Source: Desulfobacteraceae bacterium (GTDB taxonomy: Bacteria > Desulfobacterota > DSM-4660 > Desulfatiglandales > B25-G16). Taken from it: a stretch of 7,026 nucleotides of DNA. Positions 5,205-7,026 of this stretch are shown one piece after another. Location: positions 1 through 7,026 of the forward strand of contig JAPVWE010000064.1 of the NCBI GenBank assembly GCA_028572035.1. Reading direction: 5' to 3'. The notes under the pieces are model-generated. The model had not been told where the DNA came from, made no database searches, and worked only from the letters and a program-made list of their open reading frames with translations. The position numbers and the translations under genes are program-made. Position 1 is the first letter of the stretch, and every line of letters starts with the position of its first letter.

Positions 5205-6101
5205 TCATTGAGTTTTCCTAGCAAGCCGCATCCGCTTCAGATGGTCACGATAATCTTCTTCGTGATGCTCCAGTATGAAACTGAGATAGTTGATATGGTT
5301 TTCAATTGCCTCCATATATAGATCCCGATCCAGATCCCAGCGCACCTTAAAATGCTGGCGCATATATTTATCCACGCTGTTAAGGTCAGTGGCAAACCTC
5401 CTCCGGGCCATGGCATAGAAGTCTATGGTCTTCTTCAGGAGATCCAGCTCACTATCATATCCGGGAACACCTCCCTCCCTGAACTCATAGAAGAGAAAGA
5501 GCAGTTTCTCAAGATAGGTTCGATCTGCCATCTGGCCCAGAAGATCAGCAGTGCCTAGCATCTTACCGAGCAGCTCAATTTCTCTGGATTCAAATCGGAT
5601 CTTGTTGATCTTTGTATCAAGGGCGGTGCAGATGAGGATATCAGGGTAGTGTTTGAAATCCTCTTTTGAAAGTCCACTGTCAGCTATATATTTGTCCATA
5701 AATACAATGCTGCGCTTGGTATCTGTACGGGTATATTTGGCGCCTGTTCCAACACTGTCATCAAGGGTTTGGATATATCCTGTATCATGCATAAATGCGC
5801 AGACTAACCCCAGGTTTACATGTTCTCTGGTAAGATTCTCTTCGCATATAAATGCACCGTGCATGAGTCTTGCCATGGCCAGAAATGTATCTGTGCTATG
5901 CTTCAGGTCGTGGTATTGGGTAGTGCATTTGCGGTATCCTGGATACTCGCCGTGGAAAAGGTACACGATATCCTTGAATACGCGATCTACAGTGTCAAAG
6001 TCAAAATCCTGGAACATCATAAAAACGATTGCCCTGACCTCATCCAGAACGCTCTGAGGGTCTTCCATATTTATGATACGTGAAAGTTGCATCTCTTTCA
6101 T
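5205..6101 (-). CDS. HD-domain phosphohydrolase with PDE-like YHDxxH motif
   Basis: A 298-residue soluble protein predicted to be a metal-dependent phosphohydrolase. Metal-site candidates are H64 and H68 in YHDLKHSTD (63-71), H105-D106 in FMHDTGY, and D186 in TADLLGQMADR. The YHDxxH opening resembles YHNxxH of class I cyclic-nucleotide phosphodiesterases, where the first histidine is the general acid and the second a metal ligand. The later HDxxHxG of those enzymes is not kept (HDTGYIQ). I therefore infer a bacterial HD enzyme acting on a nucleotide or phosphoester, substrate unknown. It is not an HD-GYP: there is no GYP motif or HHE. The C-terminal third (about 225-298) is helical and highly charged (DHLKRMRLARK). 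The first ATG lacks a good Shine-Dalgarno; M4 and M12 are alternative starts. It lies 78 bases upstream of the HD-GYP gene, and both may belong to one transcript. Confidence 0.85.
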   Translation of the reverse strand: MKEMQLSRIINMEDPQSVLDEVRAIVFMMFQDFDFDTVDRVFKDIVYLFHGEYPGYRKCTTQYHDLKHSTDTFLAMARLMHGAFICEENLTREHVNLGLVCAFMHDTGYIQTLDDSVGTGAKYTRTDTKRSIVFMDKYIADSGLSKEDFKHYPDILICTALDTKINKIRFESREIELLGKMLGTADLLGQMADRTYLEKLLFLFYEFREGGVPGYDSELDLLKKTIDFYAMARRRFATDLNSVDKYMRQHFKVRWDLDRDLYMEAIENHINYLSFILEHHEEDYRDHLKRMRLARKTQ

Positions 6102-6115
6102 TCTTGTTACTACAA

Positions 6116-6211
6116 TCAGCTATAGAGTTCCTGAGCAAACAAGGCTAATGCGATGGGAAGGTCAACCTGCCTCTGGATGGAATCTGTTAGCTGATCTTTG
6201 GTGAGAGTCAT
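6116..6211 (-). pseudogene. Truncated N-terminus of an IHF-alpha/HU-like DNA-bending protein
   Basis: A 31-codon frame starts MTLTKDQLTDSIQRQVDLP and continues IALALFAQELYS before a stop. The first 19 residues closely resemble the start of IHF-alpha/HU proteins (M-x-LTK-x-x-L/I-x-x-x-I and a Gly/Asp-Leu-Pro turn). Full-length members are about 90-100 residues, and the conserved beta-arm region (SGFG, GRNP) is absent. The ATG has a clean Shine-Dalgarno, AAGGAG (6227-6222), ten bases upstream. The frame overlaps the end of the zinc-finger ORF by 50 bases and stops 14 bases before the start of the HD gene. It is most likely a 3'-deleted remnant. A genuine short leader peptide coupled to the HD gene is possible. 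Homology rests on a short stretch, hence modest confidence. Confidence 0.45.
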
Positions 6212-6329
6212 GGCTCAGGTACTCCTTCAGGGGCCTATTGGCCTCTTCAGCACATTCCCTGCACAGAGGGCCATTACAGCTGGTGTAGAACACTTCTGCT
6301 ACCCTGTCAGGATGATGTTTGCACTGCAT
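6162..6329 (-). CDS. Small B-box-like zinc-finger protein, possibly decayed
   Basis: A 55-residue ORF beginning MQCKHHPDRVAEVFYTSCNG and then PLCRECAEEANRPLKEYL. It matches the start of bacterial B-box-type zinc-binding proteins, whose pattern is C-x2-H, then C-x2-C, then a second C-x2-C. Here C3 and H6, C18, and C23/C26 are present. The cysteine expected at position 15 is tyrosine (codon TAC; TGC would need one base change), so one metal site is incomplete. The ATG has a good Shine-Dalgarno, AAAAGGAA (6342-6335), five bases upstream. After residue 38 the sequence (HDSHQRSANRFHPEAG) is not recognisable and overlaps the IHF-like frame, so the true C-terminus may have been lost. Intact relatives often carry a membrane helix after the zinc ribbon; none is present here. 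Function unknown. Confidence 0.5.
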   Translation of the reverse strand: MQCKHHPDRVAEVFYTSCNGPLCRECAEEANRPLKEYLSHDSHQRSANRFHPEAG

Positions 6330-6367
6330 CTGTATTCCTTTTCTGCGAGGCGGGTATCTCTAATAAG

Positions 6368-6394
6368 ATTATCTCAAATACCGTTAAAAAGCAA
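6368..6394 (-). promoter_or_regulatory. Weak candidate sigma70 promoter upstream of the zinc-finger ORF
   Basis: On the minus strand TTGCTT (6394-6389) and GATAAT (6373-6368) are separated by 15 bases. A one-base shift to CTTGCT gives a 16-base spacer with a poorer -35. It lies about 40 bases before the zinc-finger ATG and could serve the whole zinc-finger/IHF-like/HD/HD-GYP stretch. The rest of 6330-6514 holds no recognisable gene. Confidence 0.25.
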
Positions 6395-6514
6395 GAGCAT
6401 TGTTGATCCTGTCTTTGATGCCTGGTAATCGAAATCTCTTGCATTCTGCTTAGGGAGAATCTGAATCATGGATTCTTTCTTGCGGGAAAGGATCTAAGGC
6501 AGACAGTTTGTCTC

Positions 6515-6799
6515 TTATGCAACCGCTCTCATCCATTCATCAAGGGATGTGACCCCTTCCATGACCTTGTTGAAGCCCTGCTCCTGGAGGGTGACAAGCC
6601 CCAAATCCTCTGCCTTCTCTCTTATTGCGACGGAGGATTCCCCCTGTAGAATTAACTCCTGAATTTCATCCCACAATGGCATTACTTCATAGATAGCAAC
6701 TCTTCCCTTGTAGCCTGTATCGTTACACTCCTCACACCCTTTTCCCTTTCTATGATTTCCATGGTCTGTGACATTGGGATCAGTATGTCCTCGTCGCAC
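6515..6799 (-). pseudogene. C-terminal remnant of a PilB/GspE-type secretion or pilus ATPase
   Basis: The frame opens at a GTG and encodes 94 residues. From about residue 18 it matches the extreme C-terminus of type IV pilus assembly (PilB) and type II secretion (GspE) ATPases: GKGCEECNDTGYKGR, then AIYEVMPLWDE, ELILQGESS, LGLVTLQEQGFNKVMEGVTS and a final EWMRAVA. In full proteins (about 550-600 residues) this follows the Walker A, Asp-box, Walker B and His-box motifs, all absent here. C22/C25 are the second half of the tetracysteine zinc motif; the first CxxC is missing. Residues 1-17 (RRGHTDPNVTDHGNHR) do not match the family, and an in-frame TAA lies eight codons upstream of the GTG. So most of the gene has been deleted and the scrap starts in unrelated sequence. 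It should not be active. It may mark a lost pilus or secretion locus, or a retained duplicate end. Confidence 0.8.
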
Positions 6800-6861
6800 G
6801 CGGACAAGATGGAGGTCATATTATCCTTGAATTGGCTCCATTTGTCTCCCTGTCTGCCGAG

Positions 6862-7026
6862 TTACTCAGTGGCAATTCGATTCATCGTCTCAACCGCCAC
6901 CTTTGCCCGGGCCGGTTGATTGCAGGTATCCACTGCTATATCGCGAGCTTCAGTTACCTGCATTATAAGATCGGAAACTCTCTGGGGATCATTTTCAAGG
7001 ATATGCAGAAGGTTATGCCCATAATC
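6862..7026 (-). CDS. C-terminal end of an unrecognised protein (enters from outside the window)
   Basis: The minus strand is open from the window edge to a TAA at 6864-6862. It gives 54 residues starting DYGHNLLHILENDPQRVSDL and ending AVETMNRIATE. The sequence looks helical and mildly amphipathic, with plausible codon use, so it is probably the real end of a gene whose start lies beyond 7026. I do not recognise a family. It ends 62 bases before the GTG of the pilus ATPase remnant. It could itself be part of the debris in this end of the window. Confidence 0.4.
   Translation of the reverse strand, partial: DYGHNLLHILENDPQRVSDLIMQVTEARDIAVDTCNQPARAKVAVETMNRIATE

Noticed and set aside
6198..6428. 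Plus-strand 76-codon frame
   Set aside because: It is antisense to the zinc-finger and IHF-like ORFs, which have better start signals and recognisable motifs.

Overview
The window looks like chromosomal DNA of a Gram-negative, motile or surface-living bacterium, most probably Desulfobacterota (former Deltaproteobacteria). That assignment is inference. It rests on the style of the proteins: a multi-PAS sensor with a KTKEQLINELTKLRQR-type N-terminal coiled coil, a PilZ protein with an NICSGGA motif, a GAF/HD-GYP protein with a long GHIDTISEKVLPGFEGADG-type loop, a PilB-type ATPase tail, and intergenic repeats of a kind I associate with that group. All intact genes lie on the minus strand, so transcription runs from right to left.

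Right end (6102-7026): a zone of gene debris. It holds the last 54 codons of an unrecognised protein, a C-terminal scrap of a PilB/GspE-type ATPase, a 55-aa B-box-like zinc-finger micro-ORF with one expected cysteine missing, and a 31-aa ORF that resembles only the N-terminus of an IHF-alpha/HU protein. Centre-right (3885-6101): two intact metal-dependent phosphohydrolase genes in tandem, an HD-domain protein with a YHDxxH motif and then a GAF plus HD-GYP protein with the full set of expected metal ligands.

Centre (3069-3884): 816 bases without an intact gene. They hold a good sigma70-type promoter for the next gene, a 69-nt imperfect hairpin, and a roughly 410-bp element. The element is bounded by inverted heptanucleotide-repeat arrays and carries a truncated plus-strand four-helix-bundle (S23/IVP) gene plus GC-rich interlocking palindromes.

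Left (1-3068): a CsgD/VpsT-like LuxR-family regulator, a short PilZ-domain protein, and a multi-PAS sensor whose reading frame breaks at codon ~449. A fourth PAS domain continues in another frame to the window edge.

The intact genes suggest a cyclic-di-GMP module: breakdown (HD-GYP), transcriptional output (a CsgD/VpsT-type regulator with a WASR motif where those proteins bind the nucleotide) and a PilZ effector, flanked by a PAS sensor and an old pilus ATPase remnant. No GGDEF cyclase is present in the window. The functional link between these genes is inferred from families and proximity only.
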